Assembly (NCBI GenBank): GCA_910595815.1
Contig: CAJVCM010000055.1
Location: 1 to 25,413 of the forward strand
Source of the DNA: Candidatus Thioglobus plumae
GTDB taxonomy: Bacteria > Pseudomonadota > Gammaproteobacteria > PS1 > Pseudothioglobaceae
Length of the DNA: 25,413 bases
Direction of reading: 5' to 3'
The position numbers were made by a program, and so were the translations under genes. Below, one piece after another: positions 6,422 through 13,693 of this stretch; the first letter of the stretch is position 1; each line of letters opens with the position of its first letter. The notes beneath the pieces are model-generated. The model did not search any database, was not told where the DNA came from, and saw only the letters and a program-made list of their open reading frames with translations.

Positions 6422-7795
6422 TTGAGCTCAACTGATTTTTCCTCACTGGATTTGAATCCTAATTTATTAAAGAATTTGGCCACACTGGGTTATGATTCAA
6501 TGACGCCAATTCAACAACTCAGCTTGCCGGCGATCTTATCCGGTAAAGATGTTATTGGCCAAGGTAAAACGGGCTCGGGTAAAACCGCAGCTTTTGGTTT
6601 GGGTTTGTTACAAAAACTCAATGTTAAGTCTTTCAAAGCGCAATCGATTGTCTTGTGCCCAACACGTGAGTTAGCCGATCAAGTGGCGAGTGAGATTCGA
6701 AAACTCGCTAGAGCGGTTCATAATATTAAGGTTTTAACCCTTTGTGGTGGTGCGCCGTTTGGTCCACAGATTGGCTCATTAGAGCACGGTACACATATTG
6801 TGGTTGGTACGCCAGGACGTATTGAAGAGCACTTACGTAAAGGCACGCTGAAGTTAGATCATATTACTACATTGGTGTTGGATGAGGCAGATCGCATGCT
6901 CGATATGGGCTTTCAAGACACCATTGATGAAATTATTGAAAAAATTCCAGCTAATCGACAAACGCTTTTGTTTAGCGCTACCTTCCCAGATGAAATTGCC
7001 AGTATTGCTGAGCGAGTAATGCAAAATCCTACTATGGTTGAAGCGCCTTCTACTCATGAAGAGTCTACTATTAAACAATATTTTTATAAAGCCAATAGTG
7101 CGGATGAGCGGATGATGGCATTGCGCTTACTTTTGGCTAAACACAAACCAGACTCTACTTTGGTTTTTTGTAATACCAAGATTGATACTCAAGACGTGGC
7201 TGATGAGCTTATTTATTATGGATTTTATGCATTGTCAATTCATGGCGATCTCGATCAACGAGAACGCGATCAGGCGCTGATTCGTTTTTCTAATAAGAGC
7301 ATCTCTGTTTTAGTGGCGACTGATGTTGCTGCACGAGGCTTAGACATCGACTCACTCGATATGGTGATTAACTTTAACATTGCTCACGATCCTGAAGTCC
7401 ATGTGCACCGTATTGGTCGTACTGGTAGAGCAGGGCGTAGTGGTATTGCTTGCACTTTGTATGGTGATCGTGAAACGCACAAACTCAACGCCCTAGAGCT
7501 TGATATTACATCTGATTCACTTCCAAGTGACAGTCTTCTTGATAAGCCGATTAAAAAACCAACGATGACCACACTTAAAATCGATGGTGGTAAAAAGCAA
7601 AAACTGCGTCCTGGTGATATTGTCGGTGGATTAACAGGTAAGGACGGGATTCCTGGTGACAAAATCGGCAAGATTATTGTTGCTAGTAATTGGTCTTATG
7701 TAGCGGTGAGCTCAGAATTGGTTAAACAAGCGCTGAAAAAAATCAGTAACGATAAACTCAAAGGAAAGTCATTCAGAGTAAGGATTCTCTCTTAA
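6422..7795 (+). CDS. dbpA: DbpA, DEAD-box RNA helicase for 23S rRNA
   Basis: DbpA is a cytosolic ATP-dependent RNA helicase that acts in large-subunit assembly; its C-terminal domain recognises hairpin 92 of 23S rRNA. Counted from the TTG at 6422 (457 residues), motif I GKTGSGKT is at 48-55, DEAD at 154-157, SAT at 185-187, and HRIGRTGRAGR near 330-340. The final 75 residues contain IDGGKKQKLRPGDIVGGLTG and KLKGKSFRVRILS, the DbpA-specific RNA-binding domain, which separates it from other DEAD-box proteins. A GTG at 6413 is in frame but lies within the ribosome-binding sequence AAGGTGG (6410-6416), which is well placed for the TTG at 6422. The gene ends tail to tail with the next gene, sharing the bases TTAA. 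Confidence 0.95.
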   Translation: MSSTDFSSLDLNPNLLKNLATLGYDSMTPIQQLSLPAILSGKDVIGQGKTGSGKTAAFGLGLLQKLNVKSFKAQSIVLCPTRELADQVASEIRKLARAVHNIKVLTLCGGAPFGPQIGSLEHGTHIVVGTPGRIEEHLRKGTLKLDHITTLVLDEADRMLDMGFQDTIDEIIEKIPANRQTLLFSATFPDEIASIAERVMQNPTMVEAPSTHEESTIKQYFYKANSADERMMALRLLLAKHKPDSTLVFCNTKIDTQDVADELIYYGFYALSIHGDLDQRERDQALIRFSNKSISVLVATDVAARGLDIDSLDMVINFNIAHDPEVHVHRIGRTGRAGRSGIACTLYGDRETHKLNALELDITSDSLPSDSLLDKPIKKPTMTTLKIDGGKKQKLRPGDIVGGLTGKDGIPGDKIGKIIVASNWSYVAVSSELVKQALKKISNDKLKGKSFRVRILS

Positions 7796-8208
7796 CTTGA
7801 AGCCTCATCCTCAATAGGTTCAATACTAAAATCTTCCCAGTTTTCCGTATCGTAAGTAATGTAGAAACCGTGCAACATTTGTGAGGCTTGTACTTTCATT
7901 TGGTCGGGCAGTTGCCACACACGATTACATTCATAGCCCGTAATTTCCATAAAATTATTCGCGCGAATAACGTCTTTTTTACTAACTTCTAAATTGGTAA
8001 AAGTGGTGATCACTTCACTGATGAACTCAGGTTGGGCTAAATTATAATAACCCATTTTTTCGTATTTTCTAACCATTCCAATACAGGTTTGTATGTGTTT
8101 TGTTACCTTGTCAATATCGTAATACCCTTGGGTAACGGAAACAAGATTTTCACCCTCAACAACGGCGAAAGTGATTTCTGGAAAGGCGGTAATTTTTTCG
8201 ATACTCAT
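7792..8208 (-). CDS. Unrecognised acidic 138-residue protein
   Basis: I do not recognise this protein. It is 138 residues, predicted soluble, with no signal peptide, membrane segment or cysteine pair. The N-terminal half (ITFAVVEGENLVSVTQGYY) looks like alternating beta-strand, and the middle is mixed helix with aromatic residues (KYEKMGYYNL, NNFMEITGYECNRVWQLP). The C terminus is strongly acidic (ENWEDFSIEPIEDEASS). The frame is open without interruption, codon use looks like the neighbours, and no longer frame competes on the other strand, so it is probably a real gene. The ATG at 8208 has no Shine-Dalgarno sequence. It is divergent from avtA (93-bp gap) and its stop overlaps that of dbpA by 4 bp. 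The position gives no functional clue. Confidence 0.75.
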   Translation of the reverse strand: MSIEKITAFPEITFAVVEGENLVSVTQGYYDIDKVTKHIQTCIGMVRKYEKMGYYNLAQPEFISEVITTFTNLEVSKKDVIRANNFMEITGYECNRVWQLPDQMKVQASQMLHGFYITYDTENWEDFSIEPIEDEASS

Positions 8209-8301
8209 ATTGAGAATGTTTGTAGCAATGCGTTATTTTAATCTATAGTTAAGTTTGTTTATACTTATAAAAATCAATTGTATTTGCCATAAAATAAAAT
8301 C

Positions 8302-9600
8302 ATGAATAAAAACTATTCAAAATTCGGCCAAAAATTTACCCGTTATTCTGGCATCACCCAGTTGATGGATGATTTGGGCAAAGCCAACCATAGTGATGAT
8401 GAAAATATTATTATGCTCGGTGGCGGTAATCCAGCACTGATACCTGAGGCACATGATATTTTTGTGAGTGAACTTAAAGCATTGATTGATAATAACGAAG
8501 TTGATCAAATGTTAGGGTGCTATGATGGCCCACAAGGATCAGAGGTTTTCATCCAAGTCTTGGTTAAAATGTTGAATGATCATTATGGCTGGAACTTAGA
8601 TGAAGGCAATATTGCCGTTACCAACGGCTCACAAAGCAGCTTCTTTTCATTGTTTAATCTATTTGCTGGTGAGATGCCGGATGACAGCAAAAAGAAAGTA
8701 TTACTGCCGATTGCACCTGAATACATTGGTTATGCTGACCAAGGTTTATCAGCGAATATGTTTGTATCGGTCAAACCTAAAATTCACGAGCTTGAGCGTC
8801 AACAATTTAAATATCAGATTGATTTTGATCAACTAGAACAAACGCTTAAGCGGGTAGATATTGGTGTTATTTGTATCTCTCGCCCCACCAATCCAACCGG
8901 CAATGTGATTACTGATGACGAGCTTTCAAAGCTAGACAGTATCGCCCAAGCCAACAATATTCCACTAATTGTTGATAATGCTTATGGTCAGCCATTTCCA
9001 GGTGCTATTTATACTGACGTATCCTTAAGTTGGAATGCCAATACGATTTTATGTATGTCGTTGTCCAAACTTGGCTTGCCAGGGCTTAGAGCCGGTATTG
9101 TGATTGCCAATCATGATACTATTGAAGCCATTAGTAGAATGAATGGAATTTTGGTGTTAGCACCCAATAGTGTCGGCCCATCACTACTCACACGGATGAT
9201 TAAAGATAAGGGATTAATTCCCCTTGCTAATAATGTGATCAAGCCGTATTACCAAGCTAAGGCTAATATTGCCGTTCAGTTATTCGATGAAATATTTGCC
9301 AATAGCAATGTCAAATTACACAAACTTGAAGGTGCGTTTTTTATGTGGATTTGGTTTCCAAAGCTTGAAATCACCTCAGAAGAGCTGTACCAAAAACTCA
9401 AAGTTAAAGGTGTTTACATTATTCCTGGGCATAACTTCTTTATCGGCATGAATGACAACTGGCCACACCAACATCAATGTATTCGTATTAATTATGCTAA
9501 GGATGAGGCGACTTTAAGAAAAGGTCTCGAGGTTATTTTTCGAGAGGTTTTTAAAGCACCAGTAAACACCATGGCAATACCGTCTTCATCTATTTATTAA
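8302..9600 (+). CDS. avtA: Valine-pyruvate aminotransferase AvtA
   Basis: AvtA is a pyridoxal-phosphate enzyme of aminotransferase class I/II that exchanges the amino group between alanine/pyruvate and valine/2-oxoisovalerate. The match to the AvtA subgroup is strong. FGQKFTRYSGITQLMDDL lies at the N terminus, then LGGGNPALIPE (39-49), ALTNGSQS-like AVTNGSQSS (105-113), ISRPTNPTGNVITDDEL (192-208), and MSLSKLGLPG (252-261) with the PLP lysine at Lys256. The C-terminal block VYIIPGHNFFIG and HQCIRINY is also specific. It is 432 residues against about 417 in E. coli, with a short extra tail. No Shine-Dalgarno sequence precedes the ATG, and a TAAAAT lies 6 nt upstream. No branched-chain synthesis genes adjoin it. 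Confidence 0.95.
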   Translation: MNKNYSKFGQKFTRYSGITQLMDDLGKANHSDDENIIMLGGGNPALIPEAHDIFVSELKALIDNNEVDQMLGCYDGPQGSEVFIQVLVKMLNDHYGWNLDEGNIAVTNGSQSSFFSLFNLFAGEMPDDSKKKVLLPIAPEYIGYADQGLSANMFVSVKPKIHELERQQFKYQIDFDQLEQTLKRVDIGVICISRPTNPTGNVITDDELSKLDSIAQANNIPLIVDNAYGQPFPGAIYTDVSLSWNANTILCMSLSKLGLPGLRAGIVIANHDTIEAISRMNGILVLAPNSVGPSLLTRMIKDKGLIPLANNVIKPYYQAKANIAVQLFDEIFANSNVKLHKLEGAFFMWIWFPKLEITSEELYQKLKVKGVYIIPGHNFFIGMNDNWPHQHQCIRINYAKDEATLRKGLEVIFREVFKAPVNTMAIPSSSIY

Positions 9601-9663
9601 GATAGTGTATATAAATAATTCTTCATTTATCCAAGAGTTATTATGTTAATATACATTTTCACA

Positions 9664-9688
9664 CCTTAGATCCTTGGGGGAGATAAGG
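9664..9688 (+). promoter_or_regulatory. Leader hairpin ahead of the Met-rich gene
   Basis: CCTTA (9664-9668) pairs with TAAGG (9684-9688) and TCC (9671-9673) with GGA (9679-9681) around a TTGGG loop. Opposed GA and AG bases form a tandem G-A mismatch in the middle. It sits about 20 nt before the ribosome-binding site. A regulatory role is speculative. Confidence 0.4.
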
Positions 9689-9717
9689 ATATTTATAGCT
9701 ATTTTTTGGAGAAAAAA

Positions 9718-10146
9718 ATGAAATTATTGAAGAACAGTATGAAATTATTAATGGTATCGATCCTATCCGCAACTATGTATGGGTCTGCTGTTGCAGGTAT
9801 GCCCGCAGGTTTTCCGGATATGACTGCTGAACAAAAGGCTGCATTTGGAAGTATGATGGGTCAAATGTCCCCACAGGAAACGCAGTTGATGCAAGAAATG
9901 ATGAAAACCGTCTCAAGTGAGCAGAAACAAATGATGCTGGATATGATGAAGTCTATGACACTACAGCAGATGAAAGATATGCAAGATATGATGTCAAAGC
10001 TATCTGCCGATCAAATGGTAATGATGAGAGATATGATGGTTAGTGTTTCACCGGATCAGCTGGGTGCAATGCAGACTATGACAATAGCGCATTTAGAACT
10101 GATGCAGAATATAACACCTGAACAAGCAAAAGAAATGATGAAATAG
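9718..10146 (+). CDS. Exported methionine-rich 15-residue tandem-repeat protein
   Basis: No known gene name comes to mind. The 142-residue product has a basic start, a hydrophobic core and a signal-peptidase I site after GSAVA (cleavage near 26/27), so a periplasmic location is predicted. The mature part of about 116 residues contains 27 methionines and no cysteine. It consists of six consecutive units of exactly 15 residues (36-125) with pattern [S/T]-x-x-Q-x3-M-x-[D/E]-M-M-x2-hydrophobic, then a short tail with one more ITPEQ. The recurring hydrophobic-[S/T]-x-x-Q step recalls the LTxxQ motif of Spy/CpxP proteins, and the paired MM and MxxM spacing recalls periplasmic copper/silver-binding proteins. 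Both links are only resemblances. ATG 9718 is chosen over an upstream in-frame TTG (9706) because GGAG (9708-9711) is ideally spaced. The gene stands alone and ends at a strong terminator. Confidence 0.88.
   Translation: MKLLKNSMKLLMVSILSATMYGSAVAGMPAGFPDMTAEQKAAFGSMMGQMSPQETQLMQEMMKTVSSEQKQMMLDMMKSMTLQQMKDMQDMMSKLSADQMVMMRDMMVSVSPDQLGAMQTMTIAHLELMQNITPEQAKEMMK
9823..10092 (+). repeat. Six tandem 45-bp coding repeats (15 residues each)
   Basis: The units begin at residues 36, 51, 66, 81, 96 and 111 of the Met-rich protein: TAEQ, SPQE, SSEQ, TLQQ, SADQ, SPDQ. Length is exactly kept while sequence has diverged, so the array is old rather than a recent expansion. Confidence 0.8.
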
Positions 10147-10165
10147 ACTGTAAGTCTAAGCATTC

Positions 10166-10205
10166 AAGAGCCTACCATTGTGTTCAATGGTAGGCTCTTT
10201 TTTTT
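10166..10205 (+). terminator. Strong intrinsic terminator
   Basis: A perfect 15-bp stem (AAGAGCCTACCATTG paired with CAATGGTAGGCTCTT) closes a TGTT loop and runs into eight or more T residues on the plus strand. It lies 20 bp past the Met-rich gene. The opposite strand lacks a T run after the stem, so it should act in one direction. Confidence 0.93.
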
Positions 10206-10405
10206 GTCGCACCATAAAAAAAATCGTTAAAGCGCTGCCATGAAAATCAAAAAATTATAGGCGGTAATTTTTATTCAGATTGAGGTGTAAGACAAACGAA
10301 AATAAGAGGTTTATTGTTTATGAATGACTGATACAAGGCCTAGCTTATAATAAAAATTTGGAGCACGAAGCCTGCCCTTGGGTTATAAAAAGTAGCCCTA
10401 ATAAT
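10206..10405. other. Gene-free spacer before the purH stop
   Basis: About 200 bp of AT-rich DNA between the terminator and the convergent purH end. I see no reading frame of note, no tRNA and no clear terminator for the minus-strand operon. A weak 6-bp stem (GGGTTA/TAGCCC, about 10380-10398) is the only structure and has no T run. Confidence 0.6.
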
Positions 10406-11947
10406 TTAGTGTTTGAAGTGACGCATACCCGTCAACACCATCGCAATACCATGCTCGTTAGCGGCTTCAATCACTTCATTATCACGCATTGAACCACCCG
10501 GTTGAATGATGGCCTTAATGCCAGCTTCTGCTGCTGCATCAATACCATCGCGGAATGGGAAGAATGCATCTGATGCCATCACGGAGCCTTCAACTACCAG
10601 ATTTTCATCAGCAGCTTTAATGCCCGCAATTTTGGCAGAGTAAACACGAGACATTTGCCCTGCACCAACACCAATTGTCATTTCGTTTTTGACATAAACA
10701 ATGGCATTTGATTTAACGGTTTTGGCTACTTTCCAAGCGAATAATAAATCTTTAATTTGCTCAGCGGTAGGTTGGATTTCGCTGACGCATTTAATGTCGT
10801 CTTCAGTTATAACACCTAGATCTTTGTCTTGTACTAACAGTCCGCCCGTTACTCGTTTAAAGTCTAGTGATGGCTGGGCAGTACTAAGATCACCACATTC
10901 TAATGCACGAACATTTTGTTTGGCTGACAGTACTTCTTTAGCTTCATCATCAACACTTGGTGCGATGATCACTTCTACGAATTGCTTGTCGATAATATCT
11001 TGCGCCGTATTTTTATCCAATGGGCGGTTAAAAGCAATGATGCCACCAAATGCAGAAGTTGGATCTGTTTTAAAGGCATCTAAATAAGCTGTATGAATGT
11101 CTTTTCTAACAGCCACACCACAAGGGTTAGCGTGCTTCACAATCACACAACAAGGCTCATCAAAACTACGTACACACTCTAGTGCGGCATCAGCATCGGC
11201 CATATTGTTATATGACATTTCTTTGCCTTGGAATTGTATGCTTGATGCAACGCAAGATTCGGCAATGTTGCTTTCTACATAAAATGCGGCATTTTGATGT
11301 GGGTTTTCACCATAACGCATAGACTGCACTTTATTGAATTGTAAGTTCATAGTATTAGAAAAACCATTTTCACCTTTGCCTAAGTAATTAGCAATAGCAC
11401 CGTCATATTGCGCTGTGTGCTCAAATGTTTTAAGTGCAAGCTTAGTGCGAGTCTCAAGGGTTGTGTCACCATTGTCGTTGATTTCATCAATCACTGTTTG
11501 ATAATCAGAGGCATCTACCACGACAGTCACTGATGCATGATTTTTAGCACTTGAACGTAACATTGCCGGGCCGCCGATATCGATATTTTCAATGGCATCT
11601 TCTAATGTGCAGTCAGGATTAGCAATGGTTGCTTGGAAAGGGTAGAGATTAACCACGACTAAATCAATTGGGTTGATATCGTTCTCAGCCATTACTTCTT
11701 CATCAAGACCACGGCGAGCCAAAATGCCACCATGGATTTTTGGATTAAGGGTTTTAACACGGCCTGCCATCATCTCTGGAAATCCAGTGTAATCTGATAC
11801 TTCAATTACTGGAATATCGTTGTCAGCCAAAAGCTTAGCTGTACCGCCTGTTGAGAGTATTTCAATATTTTTATCTGTTAATGATTGAGCAAGTTCAAGA
11901 ATGCCAGTTTTGTCAGAAACACTGATTAGGGCGCGTTGTATAGCCAT
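10406..11947 (-). CDS. purH: PurH, AICAR transformylase / IMP cyclohydrolase
   Basis: This bifunctional cytosolic enzyme performs the last two steps of IMP synthesis: formylation of AICAR by 10-formyl-THF, then ring closure. The N-terminal MGS-like cyclohydrolase domain (about 1-145) shows LISVSDKTG, LSTGGTAK and GRVKTLNPKIHGGIL. The transformylase domain (about 200-513) shows RYGENPHQ and KHANPCGVA with catalytic Lys271-His272. The C terminus QPGGSMRD and GMRHFKH is typical. The 513 residues are complete (E. coli 529). A good Shine-Dalgarno (AAAGGA) precedes the ATG at 11947. It is the last gene of the long minus-strand run, 49 bp after fis; that gap holds an inverted repeat and a perfect TATAAT. 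In many gammaproteobacteria purH is followed by purD, which is not here. Confidence 0.97.
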   Translation of the reverse strand: MAIQRALISVSDKTGILELAQSLTDKNIEILSTGGTAKLLADNDIPVIEVSDYTGFPEMMAGRVKTLNPKIHGGILARRGLDEEVMAENDINPIDLVVVNLYPFQATIANPDCTLEDAIENIDIGGPAMLRSSAKNHASVTVVVDASDYQTVIDEINDNGDTTLETRTKLALKTFEHTAQYDGAIANYLGKGENGFSNTMNLQFNKVQSMRYGENPHQNAAFYVESNIAESCVASSIQFQGKEMSYNNMADADAALECVRSFDEPCCVIVKHANPCGVAVRKDIHTAYLDAFKTDPTSAFGGIIAFNRPLDKNTAQDIIDKQFVEVIIAPSVDDEAKEVLSAKQNVRALECGDLSTAQPSLDFKRVTGGLLVQDKDLGVITEDDIKCVSEIQPTAEQIKDLLFAWKVAKTVKSNAIVYVKNEMTIGVGAGQMSRVYSAKIAGIKAADENLVVEGSVMASDAFFPFRDGIDAAAEAGIKAIIQPGGSMRDNEVIEAANEHGIAMVLTGMRHFKH

Positions 11948-11971
11948 TTTATTCCTTTGAGATAGATGTGG

Positions 11972-11992
11972 TAATTACAAAGTGTAATTATA
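11972..11992 (-). promoter_or_regulatory. Inverted repeat and -10-like element upstream of purH
   Basis: On the minus strand a perfect TATAAT (11992-11987) runs into the inverted repeat TAATTACA-CTT-TGTAATTA (11990-11972). The repeat would overlap the -10 and start site of a purH promoter, the layout of an operator. It does not match the PurR box. A clear -35 element was not found. Confidence 0.35.
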
Positions 11993-11996
11993 GAGT

Positions 11997-12224
11997 TTAA
12001 AGTTTATAAAATTCGATTTTTTTCTTTAAGGTGCCACGATTCATGCCTAATATTCTGGCGGCTTCACTTTGGTTTTGCCCAACCTTATCCAGAACAAATT
12101 TGATAGTCACTGATTCGGTTTCTTGCATGACCATCTTAAACACGCCAGAAGTTGACTCACCATTGAGTTGCTCAAAGTAGCGATCAAGTTTTGCATTAAT
12201 GCAAGCGGGTAAATCAGTATTCAC
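11997..12224 (-). CDS. fis: Fis-family nucleoid DNA-binding protein, short form
   Basis: Fis is a homodimeric nucleoid-associated protein that bends DNA and activates stable RNA promoters. This 75-residue version keeps the helical core and the C-terminal helix-turn-helix: NQSEAARILGMNRGTLKKKIEFY (about 51-73; E. coli has [20 protein letters not shown] in the same place). The roughly 20-residue N-terminal arm, which in E. coli Fis contacts DNA invertases, is missing. The start is a GTG at 12224 in a GTGA overlap with the dusB stop, so it is translationally coupled. The dusB-fis order is conserved across gammaproteobacteria and supports the call over a detached NtrC-type output domain. Confidence 0.92.
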   Translation of the reverse strand: MNTDLPACINAKLDRYFEQLNGESTSGVFKMVMQETESVTIKFVLDKVGQNQSEAARILGMNRGTLKKKIEFYKL

Positions 12225-13186
12225 GAATTTAAAAATTCCTCAAGTAGTTGGTATTGCAGTTTATGGTCGGTGATTTTATTCACTCTCTTCCAAAAGGATT
12301 GACCACTTTCTTTGTCAAGGTGAGTAGCATACCAAAAAATATGCTTTCTGGATAACTGAGTGCCTAATTTTTCGCCATAAAATTGGTGAATTTGGCTAAT
12401 ATGATCCAAAATTGTTTGTATTTTGATATTGAGTGGGATATCAGTCGCTTTTTGGCCAGTTTTTAGATAGTAGTCAATCTCACGAATAATCCACGGATTA
12501 CCTTGGGTAGCTCTACCAACCATTACACCATCGGCCAATGTGTAATCAAGTACTTGCTGTGCTTTTTCAGCTGAGGTGATGTCACCATTGGCAATCACAG
12601 GAATACTAACTCGTGATTTAACTTCTTTAATAGTGTCGTATTCTGCCATGCCATTGTATTTGTCTTCACGCGTTCGACCATGAACACTTAGCATTTGTAT
12701 GCCAGCATCTTGAGCTATCCTAGCAATGGTAGGGGCATTTTTATTGGTGACATTCCAACCGGTGCGCATTTTTAAAGTCACCGGAATATCAACGGCACTC
12801 ACCACAGCAGTCAAGATATCTTTAACCAAGGATTCGTCTTGCATGAGTGCAGAACCTGCGGCTTTGTTACACACTTTTTTGGCTGGGCATCCCATATTGA
12901 TATCAATAATATCAGCACCAAAAGTCAACGCTTGTTGTGCTGAATAGGCTAATTCATCAGCTTCAGAGCCGGCAATTTGAATACTGATGGGTGAAGGCTC
13001 ACCAGTGAAATCAAGACGATGTTTAGATTTGTTGGTATTGAGTAGATGGTGTTGAATAACCACCATTTCTGAGGTGGTGAGTGCCGCACCTTGTGCGCGA
13101 CAAATCGCTCTAAAAGGTTTGTCGCTGGTACCTGCCATCGGAGCAAGTAAGACTTGTGAAGTTAGTTGATAATCGCCAATTTTCAT
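12221..13186 (-). CDS. dusB: tRNA-dihydrouridine synthase DusB
   Basis: DusB is an FMN- and NADPH-dependent enzyme that reduces uridine to dihydrouridine in the tRNA D-loop (position 17 in E. coli). The 321 residues carry the (beta/alpha)8 FMN domain with LAPMAGTSDKPFR (14-26), the catalytic DINMGCPAKKVCNK region with Cys100, LKMRTGW, and the FMN phosphate loop IANGDITS followed by GVMVGRATQGNPWI. The C-terminal helical tRNA-binding domain includes SRKHIFWYATHL. The fit to DusB rather than DusA or DusC is supported by fis directly downstream. It starts 9 bp after the def stop. Confidence 0.95.
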   Translation of the reverse strand: MKIGDYQLTSQVLLAPMAGTSDKPFRAICRAQGAALTTSEMVVIQHHLLNTNKSKHRLDFTGEPSPISIQIAGSEADELAYSAQQALTFGADIIDINMGCPAKKVCNKAAGSALMQDESLVKDILTAVVSAVDIPVTLKMRTGWNVTNKNAPTIARIAQDAGIQMLSVHGRTREDKYNGMAEYDTIKEVKSRVSIPVIANGDITSAEKAQQVLDYTLADGVMVGRATQGNPWIIREIDYYLKTGQKATDIPLNIKIQTILDHISQIHQFYGEKLGTQLSRKHIFWYATHLDKESGQSFWKRVNKITDHKLQYQLLEEFLNS

Positions 13187-13195
13187 TGGTTATGA

Positions 13196-13693
13196 CTAAA
13201 GAGCTTTAATGGATTTTTTGGTTTTTTCGAGCAGGCGTTTTTGTTTGAGCTTAGACAAGTGATCAACAAACAGGATGCCATCTAAATGATCAATTTCATG
13301 TTGAATACACACGCCTAAAATCTCATCTGCTTCGACTTCGAACTCCTTGCCTTGCCCGTTCAGCGCTCGCACCTTGATATGGTTAGCACGTTTAACACAT
13401 TGGTAATAATCTGGCACTGAAAGGCAGCCTTCTTCCCAGTCAATTTCTCCATCTTTTTCGATAATTTCTGGGTTGATTAAACACAGAGGCTGACTCTTAT
13501 CTTCCGAAGTGTCAATCACAATAATGCGTTGATGATGATCAATTTGTGTGGCGGCTAAACCAATGCCTGGTGCGTCATACATGGTTTCAAACATATTCTT
13601 AACCAATGTTTTTACCGTGTCATCCACCACATCAACGGCCTTAGCTACGGTGCGTAAGCGTGAGTCAGGATAGTGAAGAATAGGTAAGATCAT
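13196..13693 (-). CDS. def: Peptide deformylase
   Basis: Deformylase removes the formyl group from nascent N-terminal methionine, acting at the ribosome exit. The 165-residue protein has the three metal-site motifs of type 1B enzymes: GIGLAATQ (43-50), EGCLS (88-92, metal ligand Cys90) and QHEIDHLDG (131-139, ligands His132 and His136, catalytic Glu133). The basic C-terminal helix (KLKQKRLLEKTKKSIKAL) is typical. The ATG at 13693 overlaps the nadB stop (ATGA). The usual partner fmt is not adjacent; nadB and dusB are. A palindrome containing TATAAT lies 6 nt before the start. Confidence 0.97.
   Translation of the reverse strand: MILPILHYPDSRLRTVAKAVDVVDDTVKTLVKNMFETMYDAPGIGLAATQIDHHQRIIVIDTSEDKSQPLCLINPEIIEKDGEIDWEEGCLSVPDYYQCVKRANHIKVRALNGQGKEFEVEADEILGVCIQHEIDHLDGILFVDHLSKLKQKRLLEKTKKSIKAL

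Noticed and set aside
9823..10092. CRISPR-like or microsatellite interpretation of the 45-bp repeat array
   Set aside because: Units are in frame, diverged at the DNA level and without spacers; this is a protein repeat.
10370..10400. Terminator for the purH end
   Set aside because: The only stem is short, contains a mismatch on the relevant strand and has no following T run.
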